The notes under the pieces are model-generated. The model searched no databases, was not told the origin of the DNA, and worked only from the letters and a program-made list of their open reading frames with translations. A program made the position numbers and the translations under genes. Shown one piece after another: positions 57,198 to 64,000 of a stretch of 64,000 nt of DNA; position 1 is the stretch's first letter, and each line of letters starts with the position of its first letter. The DNA is from JBGSIC01 sp041751875 (GTDB lineage: Bacteria > Bdellovibrionota > FAC87 > UBA2466 > JACKAF01), in contig JBGSIC010000015.1 in NCBI GenBank assembly GCA_041751875.1, forward strand, positions 62,001 to 126,000. Direction: 5' to 3'.

Positions 57198-58721
57198 ATG
57201 GAAACAAAATCGGTAAAAGAGATTAGCGCACGCCTTCGTAAAGGCGGAGACGAGAAGTATCACGCAAAAAACAAGGAAAAAGGAAAGCTCTTCGCACGCG
57301 AACGCCTGGCCCTATTGTGTGATGCGGATAGTTTTGTGGAAGACGGTCTTTTTGCCAATTGCCTTAAAGCAGATTTGCCCGCCGACGGAGTGATTACGGG
57401 CTTGGGTCGGGTGCAGGGCCGGCCGGTTGCCGTGATGGCTAACGATTCCACTATTAAAGCGGGTTCGTGGGGCAAGCACACCGTTGAGAAGATCCTTCGG
57501 CTTCAAGAAGCCGCGGCGAAAAGGCGTATTCCGGTCTTTTATCTTGTCGATAGCGCGGGGGCTCGCCTGACCGATCAAATTGAAATGTTTCCGGGCCGTC
57601 GCATGGCGGGTCGCATTTTTTTCAATGAGGCGCGACTTTCCGGAGAAGTGCCACAGATCTGCGTGCTTTTTGGACCCTCGGCCGCGGGGGGGGCCTACAT
57701 TCCCGCTTTCTGCGACGTCGTTTTTTTGGTGGAGGGTAACGCGAGCATGTACCTGGGTTCCCCGCGTATGGTGGAGCAGGTAATCGGAGAAAAAATCAGC
57801 CTAGAAGATCTCGGCGGTGCCCGGTTGCATTGCACTCACAGTGGTTGCGGGGATTTTTTGATGGCAAATGAGAAGGAAGCTATCTCTCACGCAAAAACTT
57901 ATCTCTCCTATTTGCCCCAACACAGCCGAGAGCTTCCCGCAGCGGGTTCGGCGCAAGCGCCAGAGTTTCCTCCCACTCAACTAGAAAGCATGATCCCTAA
58001 GTCGCCCGCAAGAGCCTACGACATGAAACAAGTGATTCGGTCACTTGTGGATAAGGGGAGCTTTTTTGAAGTGAAGGCCTTGTTCGCCCCCGAACTGGTG
58101 GTCGGCTTTGGGCGACTTGAAGGAAGGTCTCTCGGGATCGTTGCAAACCAAACCCAGGTAAAGGGTGGGGTGCTTTTTCCCGATTCCGCCGACAAAGCGG
58201 CTCGCTTCGTTCAGCTTTGTGATGCCTTTAACATTCCTCTTTTGTTTTTGTCGGATGTTCCTGGGTTTATGGTTGGTTCTCAAGTGGAGCGGCAAGGAAT
58301 TATCCGCTCGGGAGCGAAGATGCTCTATGCCATTTCACGCGCAACGGTTCCCAAGATTTGTGTCGTGGTGCGCAAGGCCTACGGCGCGGGACTCTATGCA
58401 ATGTGTGGTCCTGCTTACGATACGGATTGCGTGATTGCTTTGCCGTCTGCCCAGATCGCGGTCATGGGTGCCGAGCCGGCGATTTATGCGGTTTACGCGA
58501 ATAAAATGGAAACGATGACCCCTGAGCAGAAGAAGAAATTCATCGAAGAGAAACGCGCCGAGTATGACGCTGATATTGATCTCTTCCGTTTAGCGGGTGA
58601 ATTAATTGTTGATCAGCTAGTCGACTTCCCTGACCTGCGCGAAGAATTGCGCAAGCGATTCGCCTATACCCCTGTGATCCCTGACCGCCCCCGTGGTGCG
58701 ACAGGCGTAGTGCCGATGTAA
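57198..58721 (+). CDS. Acyl-CoA carboxylase carboxyltransferase subunit (methylcrotonyl/propionyl type)
   Basis: It moves the carboxyl group from biotin to acyl-CoA. The two oxyanion loops are seen as PSAAGGAYIPAFCD and RKAYGAGLYAMCGPAYDTD, with FLSDVPGFMVGSQVE between them, typical of AccD5/MccB/PccB. The 507-residue length is normal. With the biotinyl protein, HMG-CoA lyase and hydratase in one operon it is probably the methylcrotonyl-CoA carboxylase beta subunit. A GTAAAGGAATATG ribosome region precedes ATG 57198. The stop is followed after one base by the palindromic repeat. Confidence 0.9.
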   Translation: METKSVKEISARLRKGGDEKYHAKNKEKGKLFARERLALLCDADSFVEDGLFANCLKADLPADGVITGLGRVQGRPVAVMANDSTIKAGSWGKHTVEKILRLQEAAAKRRIPVFYLVDSAGARLTDQIEMFPGRRMAGRIFFNEARLSGEVPQICVLFGPSAAGGAYIPAFCDVVFLVEGNASMYLGSPRMVEQVIGEKISLEDLGGARLHCTHSGCGDFLMANEKEAISHAKTYLSYLPQHSRELPAAGSAQAPEFPPTQLESMIPKSPARAYDMKQVIRSLVDKGSFFEVKALFAPELVVGFGRLEGRSLGIVANQTQVKGGVLFPDSADKAARFVQLCDAFNIPLLFLSDVPGFMVGSQVERQGIIRSGAKMLYAISRATVPKICVVVRKAYGAGLYAMCGPAYDTDCVIALPSAQIAVMGAEPAIYAVYANKMETMTPEQKKKFIEEKRAEYDADIDLFRLAGELIVDQLVDFPDLREELRKRFAYTPVIPDRPRGATGVVPM

Positions 58722-58722
58722 A

Positions 58723-58753
58723 GTTCCAAAAGGTGCCTGGCACTTATTGGAAC
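58723..58753 (+). repeat. GGTGCC palindrome between convergent genes
   Basis: The 31-base sequence (GTTCCAAAAGGTGCC, T, GGCACTTATTGGAAC) is identical to an arm of the pair at 14521-14592. It starts one base after the carboxyltransferase TAA. In the opposite direction its edge TTCCAATAA gives the Phe-Gln-stop of the MAPEG gene. Confidence 0.9.
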
Positions 58754-59169
58754 TGAAGCATTTCGACGAACAGGTAAAGCCACATCGCTGCCATCGTGAA
58801 AAGTCCCAGACCGAATGTTTTAATGCGTGGGCCGATGCGATTTTTCCCCAAGTGTACATAGGCTTGGGCGTACCGCGCAGCTACAAAGATCCATGCCATT
58901 GCTAGAAAAAGAGCGGAATCAATGTTGATCTGAATCGCAAAAAGACACGCAACGAAAAACAAAACAGGCACTTCAAAAAGATTGGTGAAGTGCCTTCCGG
59001 TTTTTACCACTTCGTCCGTGGGCGTCCCTTCGTTGTAAGTGCGGAAATACCTGGTTTCCATTTGCCCCTGCTTAACCGCCTTCACACGGGTGCGATACAT
59101 GTAGATGGCAACCCAGAAAGTCAGGGCAAATTGAGCAAACATGGGGAAAAAGAGTGCAGAACGTGACAT
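58744..59169 (-). CDS. MAPEG family membrane protein
   Basis: MAPEG proteins are four-helix membrane proteins related to microsomal glutathione transferase. The 141-residue protein has the helices FPMFAQFALTFWVAIYMY, FEVPVLFFVACLFAIQI, ALFLAMAWIFVAARYAQAYVHLG (family motif ARxxxxYxH) and the C-terminal FTMAAMWLYLFVEMLQ. RTRVKAVKQGQM follows helix 1 as usual. The function is not known for the bacterial members of this type. Its last two codons and stop lie in the palindromic repeat. ATG 59169 is used; a GTG two codons upstream is possible. Confidence 0.75.
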   Translation of the reverse strand: MSRSALFFPMFAQFALTFWVAIYMYRTRVKAVKQGQMETRYFRTYNEGTPTDEVVKTGRHFTNLFEVPVLFFVACLFAIQINIDSALFLAMAWIFVAARYAQAYVHLGKNRIGPRIKTFGLGLFTMAAMWLYLFVEMLQFQ

Positions 59170-59219
59170 GCCCACGAGGGTAGTCGTGGGTCAAACCAAT
59201 GTCACCTTCAACCCAAAAC

Positions 59220-61238
59220 TCAGGGAAGCACTTGAGCACGCATAATGACGTCACCCACTTCGAGGCGTTCAGCGACACCCACGCCGGTAACAATCTCGGC
59301 AAACTGCGTGTATTTGCCATCTAGGTGCAGGTTATCGGCGAGGTTAATAAAAAATTGACTGCCTCCGGTGTCCTTTCCCGCAGTAGCAAGCCCTACCGTA
59401 CCAAGGGCGTGTACTCGCGGGGAGACTTCGTCTCGCACAAAATAGCCTGGTCCTCCAAAGCCATCGCCTCGCGGATCGCCCCCTTGCGCTACAAAGTGAG
59501 GAACCACACGATGAAACGTTTTTCCATCGAAGAATTTTTGGCGGGCGAGTTGCACAAACTGATAGGCATTTAGCGGGGCCTCTTCGAGAAAGCGCCAGAC
59601 CATCGAACCGTGCCGCGTATCGATGCGAACACGGGATCGCAAGGCTCCCTGGACTTGATCATAGGTTGGACTCAAACCCCCGAGTTGGCTATTTCGTGGG
59701 AGCGTTTGAGTTGGTGCTTTTCCTGTTAGTGTTTCAATTGCCGACGCTGCCGCTAGGGCCACTTCTCGATCCGGATCAGAAAGCGCCTTTTCAAACAGAC
59801 CCTGAGATTCCTTATCTTTAAACTTTTGCAAGGCTTTGATAATCGCGACTTTCGCTTCAAGTTGTTCCCGTTTGTCCAACTTGGCGTAAGCCTCACGCAG
59901 GGTGGGCGCAAACTCATCCCAACTATTTTTTTCGATCAAGTCAGCAAGGATAAAAGTCAGCGCGACATCCCCTCGCTTCAGCGCGGCCTTGAGGCCTTCT
60001 TTCTGAGGATCGGTGAAAGTCTGTGGAGCGTTTGCGGCAATGGCTTCTGCCGCCGCTTTCGCCACACGGGTGTCGGGGGACGCGAGATAGTTGAACAGTC
60101 TGTCGAGCGAGGTTTCCGATTTAATTACTCCCAGTGCTTTGACTCCAGCAACCAGGAGCGGGCTGTCCGTTTGGCTTAAAAGTATTTCCAAATGAGGTTT
60201 GCCGCGAACAGGGTCGCAAGCCACCAGCGCGCTTAAGGCATAGCCGCGTACCCAGGTGGAGTGAGAACCTTTGTAAAGCGCTTCAATCTGGGCACCCAAG
60301 GGTTGGGCGGAAGCGCCCCAAGTTTGCGCCGTTTCTAGGGCGTTTACTCGCACACTGGAAAAAGGATCATTGAGAAGTTGGGACAACGTAGCCAGCGCAG
60401 TCGGTCCCGGGGTTTGGTTTGCGAGAGCTCGCGCGACCGCCTCACGAGTGGAGCGAACGGTGCTGCCTTTTTGCGCAATCAACGCCTCGGTAACTTTTTC
60501 AGAATTTTGTTTTCCCAATACTTTGATCAAAAGAGCGCGTCCCTGTTTTGAGGGAGTGCGTTCGACCGCTGGGAGAAGGGAGGCCAGAGGAATGAGAGAT
60601 GCGGGACCAGGGTAGCGGCTCAGCGCATAGGCGGCAGCGTAGCCTACGGGGTCAGGTTGCAGAGTGAGCTCCAACAGTTTGGGAATCAGTCCCTGCGGCG
60701 GATCCCACTTTGGGTCAGCCTGAGTCCACAGGTGAGTCAGACCATGACAAATGGACTCAATTAACTTCGGTGAGGATTCATTATTTAGGGCGTTGCGGAA
60801 GAGGACCAGAGTTTTTTCATCACCCATCCGCCCGATATGTAACCAAAGTTCGGCGCGTGTCGCGGGATTCTTGTCGAGTTGAGCGTGTTGAGAAAGTAAC
60901 GCGAGTGGCATTGAGCCGCCGATCAGGCTTAACGCAAAAGCCGCCGCTCTTTTTTGATCCACGTCGCCATGTTGGAGGACCGGCAGAAGGGCCTCAATAT
61001 AGTTGGGGTCCCCCATTCTGCCCAAGGTGAGAAGGGTTTGGCGCACAACGCGTTTAGAGGGGTGGTAGAGAGCTCCTTTGAGAAAGGTTTCCTGCGGCAT
61101 CCGGTGGAACTCAATGGAAAAAAGGCGCTCCAGCGCCTCTTTTTCGGAGTACAGCCGAGCGGGTTTTTCTGTCTCTCCCAAAAGGGTCGTTTCGCATAGG
61201 AAAAGAAGCAGAAATAGACTGAGAAGCACTTGCCTCAT
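59220..61238 (-). CDS. Secreted HEAT-repeat protein with a C-terminal cyclophilin domain
   Basis: After a signal peptide (MRQVLLSLFLLLFLCETTLL) residues about 30-500 are HEAT/PBS-lyase-like helical repeats (LLTLGRMGDPNYIEALLPVLQHGD, AAAFALSLIGGS, AVARALANQTPG and more). Residues about 531-672 form a cyclophilin-type prolyl isomerase with FHRVVPHFVAQGGDPRG, GGSQFFI and LDGKYTQFAEIV, so the active-site Arg, Phe and Gln are present. The domain should assist folding in the envelope; the HEAT part probably binds client proteins. Enzymes of this plan are known in some lineages but not common. It starts with ATG 61238 and is monocistronic. Confidence 0.8.
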   Translation of the reverse strand: MRQVLLSLFLLLFLCETTLLGETEKPARLYSEKEALERLFSIEFHRMPQETFLKGALYHPSKRVVRQTLLTLGRMGDPNYIEALLPVLQHGDVDQKRAAAFALSLIGGSMPLALLSQHAQLDKNPATRAELWLHIGRMGDEKTLVLFRNALNNESSPKLIESICHGLTHLWTQADPKWDPPQGLIPKLLELTLQPDPVGYAAAYALSRYPGPASLIPLASLLPAVERTPSKQGRALLIKVLGKQNSEKVTEALIAQKGSTVRSTREAVARALANQTPGPTALATLSQLLNDPFSSVRVNALETAQTWGASAQPLGAQIEALYKGSHSTWVRGYALSALVACDPVRGKPHLEILLSQTDSPLLVAGVKALGVIKSETSLDRLFNYLASPDTRVAKAAAEAIAANAPQTFTDPQKEGLKAALKRGDVALTFILADLIEKNSWDEFAPTLREAYAKLDKREQLEAKVAIIKALQKFKDKESQGLFEKALSDPDREVALAAASAIETLTGKAPTQTLPRNSQLGGLSPTYDQVQGALRSRVRIDTRHGSMVWRFLEEAPLNAYQFVQLARQKFFDGKTFHRVVPHFVAQGGDPRGDGFGGPGYFVRDEVSPRVHALGTVGLATAGKDTGGSQFFINLADNLHLDGKYTQFAEIVTGVGVAERLEVGDVIMRAQVLP

Positions 61239-61339
61239 GGGCTAACCTTACCAGCAGGGCAATGGTCTCTCAACGGAGCATTTACACCCTGAATAGGCCT
61301 TGAATCCTCCGGTCGCCGCACGGATACTGAATTGAAATT

Positions 61340-62077
61340 ATGCCCCTAAGTGCTGCCGAAAAAGTCGAATTTTGCTATGGAAAAGAGCTGCCCATCCTTA
61401 GAGGACTCGATCTTGCCGTTGAAGCGGGGGAAATTCTAGCTGTCGTTGGCGCTACGGGAAGCGGAAAGTCCACGCTCCTCAAACTCCTTTCGGGACTCCT
61501 CGTTCCGCAAAAAGGGGTCGTTTGGTACGACGGCAAACCGGTGAATCTGGCAGAGCGCGAGGAACGGATTCGCCTGGCTCGGAGTCGTAGCATGACTTTT
61601 CAATTAGGGGGACTGTTTGATTCCTGGACGTGCGCGGAGAATGTGGAATTTCCTTTGCGCGAACTCTCGGAATGTTCTCAGACAGAACGCAAGAAGCGGG
61701 TTCAGCGGGGGCTCGCGGAGGTGGGCCTTGCCGGTGTGGAAAAACTCAGTGTCACCGAACTGAGTGGCGGCATGCAGAAACGTCTCGCTTTGGCCCGTTC
61801 CCTAGTCTTGGAACCACGCTGCCTTTTCTTGGATGATCCCACCGCCGGGCTGGATCCTGTGACCGGACGAACGATTCTCGATCTCATCGCTAGTTTGAGA
61901 AAAGAGAGAGACATGACCGTGGTGCTGGTCACGAGCGAAATTGCTCGCATGCTAGAGATGGTCGACCGAGTGGCGCTTTTGACTGGGGGCAAGATTGTGG
62001 AGTCTGGCAATCCACGCGAAATGAATAAGGGAACGCTTCCCCTTCTCAAAGCCTTCGCGGAAGGAAGATCCGCGTGA
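61340..62077 (+). CDS. ABC transporter ATPase, MlaF-like
   Basis: The 245-residue ATPase has Walker A GATGSGKSTLLKLLSG, Q-loop (MTFQLGGL), signature LSGGMQKRLALARSL and Walker B CLFLDDPTAGLDP. Similarity in the signature (SGGMxKR) to MlaF, and the MlaE-like permease genes downstream, point to phospholipid transport between the membranes. It overlaps the next ATPase gene by four bases. Upstream, an optional -35/-10 pair near 61298-61328 is too weak to call. Confidence 0.85.
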   Translation: MPLSAAEKVEFCYGKELPILRGLDLAVEAGEILAVVGATGSGKSTLLKLLSGLLVPQKGVVWYDGKPVNLAEREERIRLARSRSMTFQLGGLFDSWTCAENVEFPLRELSECSQTERKKRVQRGLAEVGLAGVEKLSVTELSGGMQKRLALARSLVLEPRCLFLDDPTAGLDPVTGRTILDLIASLRKERDMTVVLVTSEIARMLEMVDRVALLTGGKIVESGNPREMNKGTLPLLKAFAEGRSA

Positions 62078-62808
62078 TCCGTTTTTCAAAAGTAAGTAAG
62101 AGCTTTGGCAAGAAAGAAGTGTTGAAGAATATTGATCTCGAGATCTTGCCGGGCAAGATTTTGTTTGTGCTCGGTAAATCAGGCACGGGCAAGTCGGTAC
62201 TACTCAAACATATCGTTGGCTTGATGGCGCCCGACGCGGGTGAAGTCTGGGTGGAAGAAAAGAAAGTATCCGCCTTAGGTGAAGAGGAGCTTTTTGAAGT
62301 GCGCCGATGGTGCGGCATGGTTTTTCAGCAGCCCGCTCTGCTTGATTCCTTTACCGTGTACGAAAATTTGGCTTTGGGTATTCGCTCCCACCGCCTTGCG
62401 GAAACAGTGGAAGCGGAGCGAGCAAAAATTTTGGAGAAACTCGATCTGTTAGATTTGGATCCAGCTCTGTTGTCCAAGTATCCACCCGAAGTGAGTTATG
62501 GGGTGCAAAAACGATTGAGTTTGTGCCGATCGCTTGTTTTAGAACCACGCTACTTGCTATTTGATGAGCCCACGACGGCCCAGGATCCTATTTCAACCAA
62601 GGTGATAAATGCGTTGATTGTCCAGCTTTCCCAGAAAGTCGGTGTGACCTGTGTGGTTGTGTCGCACGACATGCCAAGTGCACTATCGATTGGGGAACGG
62701 ATTGTCGTTTTAGAGGAGGGAAGGGTTGTGGACGACGGATCGCCTAAAGAAGTCTTGAGGTCGTCAGTGCCAATCACCAAAGCCTTCTTACAGGAGGCTT
62801 CTGCTTGA
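62074..62808 (+). CDS. Second MlaF-like ABC ATPase with altered signature
   Basis: This 244-residue ATPase has Walker A GKSGTGKSVLLKHIVG, Q-loop MVFQQPAL and Walker B YLLFDEPTTAQDP, but its ABC signature is VSYGVQKRLSLCRSL instead of LSGGMQKR, losing the usual SGG. Such asymmetry is common when two ATPases form one heterodimer with a single active site. GTG 62074 overlaps the first ATPase gene; AAGGAAGATC lies ahead. The order ATPase, ATPase, permease, permease supports a heterodimer. Confidence 0.85.
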   Translation: MIRFSKVSKSFGKKEVLKNIDLEILPGKILFVLGKSGTGKSVLLKHIVGLMAPDAGEVWVEEKKVSALGEEELFEVRRWCGMVFQQPALLDSFTVYENLALGIRSHRLAETVEAERAKILEKLDLLDLDPALLSKYPPEVSYGVQKRLSLCRSLVLEPRYLLFDEPTTAQDPISTKVINALIVQLSQKVGVTCVVVSHDMPSALSIGERIVVLEEGRVVDDGSPKEVLRSSVPITKAFLQEASA

Positions 62809-63602
62809 AGGATTCCATTACTTATCTTGGCCGCTGGGTGTCTTTAGGCATTGCAGATTTTGGTGGCGCATTTCTGTTTTTTCAACAGGTGATCAACAAT
62901 GCCTTACGCAAAGGAGTGCGTTTTCGCTACTTCATTGAACAAATGTATGAGGTAGGGGTGCGCTCAGTTCCCACCACAGTCACTGCGGGCCTTTTCGTTG
63001 GAGCCATTTTGGCTATTCAGCTCAACGCACAGCTAAAAGATTACGGTGCGCAAAGTGCCCTGGGCGGATTGACGACTTCGACTATGATCCGGAATATCGG
63101 TCCAGTGCTAATCGCCTTCATGTTGTCTGGAAAAATTGGCGCTTACACCACGGCCGAACTGGCCACCTTAAGAGTGACACAACAAATGGACGCGCTTAGG
63201 TGTCTGGGAGTAGACCCCCAGCAGCTCATCATTGTTCCCCGACTGCTTGCCATTGTTTGCGGAAGTTTTTGTCTTCTTTTGATTGGGCTGATGGTCGGAT
63301 TGGGAGGAGGAATTGCCGTTTCCTCGCTCGTTTTGGACGTGAACCCGATTGCTTACCTTCAGCGCATTCCACAGTATGTTTCAGGTTGGAGCGTGGGGAC
63401 GGGTGTGATCAAGGCTCTGGTTTACGGGGTGGTTATCGGTTGGATCGCTTGTTACCGCGGGGTGACCGCTGAAGGAGGAGCCGCCGGAGTGGGAAGGGCA
63501 GTCAAGCGAGCTTCCGTTGACAGTTTGGTCGTAATAATTCTTCTGGATTTTATTTTGTCTTCGCTTTCCACGAAGCTTTACGATCTTTGGGGGAGCTACT
63601 GA
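62805..63602 (+). CDS. MlaE-family permease
   Basis: The 265-residue inner membrane protein has the MlaE pattern: QMYEVGVRSVPTTVTAGLFVGAILAIQLNAQLKDYGAQS, SGKIGAYTTAELATLRVTQQMDALRCLGVDPQQLIIVPRLLA and a C-terminal pair of helices. It is the transmembrane half of a lipid ABC transporter. The TTG start overlaps the second ATPase by four bases with CAGGAGG eight bases upstream. Its stop overlaps the next permease (TGATG). Confidence 0.88.
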   Translation: MKDSITYLGRWVSLGIADFGGAFLFFQQVINNALRKGVRFRYFIEQMYEVGVRSVPTTVTAGLFVGAILAIQLNAQLKDYGAQSALGGLTTSTMIRNIGPVLIAFMLSGKIGAYTTAELATLRVTQQMDALRCLGVDPQQLIIVPRLLAIVCGSFCLLLIGLMVGLGGGIAVSSLVLDVNPIAYLQRIPQYVSGWSVGTGVIKALVYGVVIGWIACYRGVTAEGGAAGVGRAVKRASVDSLVVIILLDFILSSLSTKLYDLWGSY

Positions 63603-64000
63603 TGCTTCACGAGATTGGTGCTCAAGGGATGCGTTGGGGCTTAGGTCTCCGCGACTTTGCTTTGCTGGTCAGTCAGGGAGGAGCGGCGCTGTGGGACCAG
63701 ATCCGAGGGCGCCGCTTTCGATTTGCGGAGACGATCGAGCAAATTTACACGATGGCAGTGCTCAGCTTGCCCGTGATGATCTTTGCGCTTGTTTTTGTCA
63801 GCCTCATGTTTACGCTCGAATTCGCCTTTCACATGCGACTCGTCCTGCAGCAGGATTCTTTGGTCCCGGCTTTTTCTACGATCTTTTTACTCCGGGAGTT
63901 TGGTCCCGTGGTGACCTGCTTTTTATTGGCCTCGCGAGTGGGAGCCGCCATCGCCGCTGAAGTGGCAACGCTACGAGTCAGCGATCAAATTGATGCCTTT
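63602..64000 (+). CDS. Second MlaE-family permease, cut by the window end
   Basis: ATG 63602 shares a base with the stop of the first permease. The open frame continues to the window end, 133 codons with no stop. It shows the same fold: RFRFAETIEQIYTMAVLSLP (the amphipathic start helix and first membrane helix), FTLEFAFHMRLVLQQDSL and LREFGPVVTCFLLASRVGAA, then AEVATLRVSDQIDAF at the edge, matching TLRVTQQMDAL of the first. It would pair with the first permease as a heterodimer. The MCE substrate-binding partner is probably downstream. Confidence 0.85.
   Translation, partial: MLHEIGAQGMRWGLGLRDFALLVSQGGAALWDQIRGRRFRFAETIEQIYTMAVLSLPVMIFALVFVSLMFTLEFAFHMRLVLQQDSLVPAFSTIFLLREFGPVVTCFLLASRVGAAIAAEVATLRVSDQIDAF

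Noticed and set aside
1..64000. tRNA, rRNA, CRISPR, transposase and phage genes
   Set aside because: I looked for tRNA T-loop patterns, direct-repeat arrays and integrase or transposase motifs and found none I could support. A computed tRNA/Rfam scan would be more sensitive.

Overview
The window comes from a Gram-negative bacterium with an LPS outer membrane. It carries lptD, paired Mla-type ABC transporter genes, a PagL-like lipid A deacylase and many lipoproteins and beta-barrels. About half the bases are G+C and the genes are packed tightly, with many 1-4 nt start/stop overlaps. The mix of core genes with many exported proteases, glycine-rich secreted proteins and lineage-specific proteins resembles Bdellovibrionota or a related former deltaproteobacterial group. 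That placement is inference; no rRNA gene is present to settle it. I found no tRNA, rRNA, CRISPR array, transposase or prophage gene.

Layout. 1-8 kb: rpsT, a Met/Gly-rich secreted protein, an exported protein resembling Leu/Phe-tRNA-protein transferase, prfB with its programmed frameshift, and small lipoproteins. 8-12 kb: an lpoB-like gene, a TPR lipoprotein, surE and a glycosyltransferase. 12-18.5 kb: a PagL-like deacylase, an exported GNAT protein with J-like modules, an SGNH protein and two sugar-nucleotide epimerases, a LysM/M23 lipoprotein and apt. 19-25.2 kb: nuoBCDEFGI, overlapping end to end but lacking nuoA, H and J-N. 25-33 kb: an IHF-like gene, a TPR/Omp85-like barrel, secreted proteins including a trypsin-like protease, and a dihaem peroxidase overlapping a beta-helix/cytochrome c fusion. 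33-39.3 kb: patatin, lptD, thiolase, thioesterase. 39.6-47 kb: two large secreted low-complexity proteins, a subtilase, a membrane protein, a propeller-like lipoprotein, and a region with a small ORF and hairpins. 47-54.7 kb: pyrD, ligA, ald, a TldE-like protein, dprA and a smg-like gene. 54.7-64 kb: a BCCP/HMG-CoA lyase/hydratase/carboxyltransferase operon, a MAPEG protein, a HEAT-cyclophilin fusion and two ATPase plus two permease Mla-like genes, the last cut by the window end.

The strongest candidates for something undescribed are two proteins with export signals whose recognisable domains belong to GNAT-fold enzyme families that normally work in the cytoplasm. One is the Aat-like protein at 1845-2681. 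The other is the GNAT plus three HPD-less J-like modules at 12623-14455. A family of GGTGCC-centred palindromes also sits right at gene 3' ends and supplies stop codons for at least two genes. Start sites, promoters and family calls were made by eye from the sequence; nothing was searched against a database.
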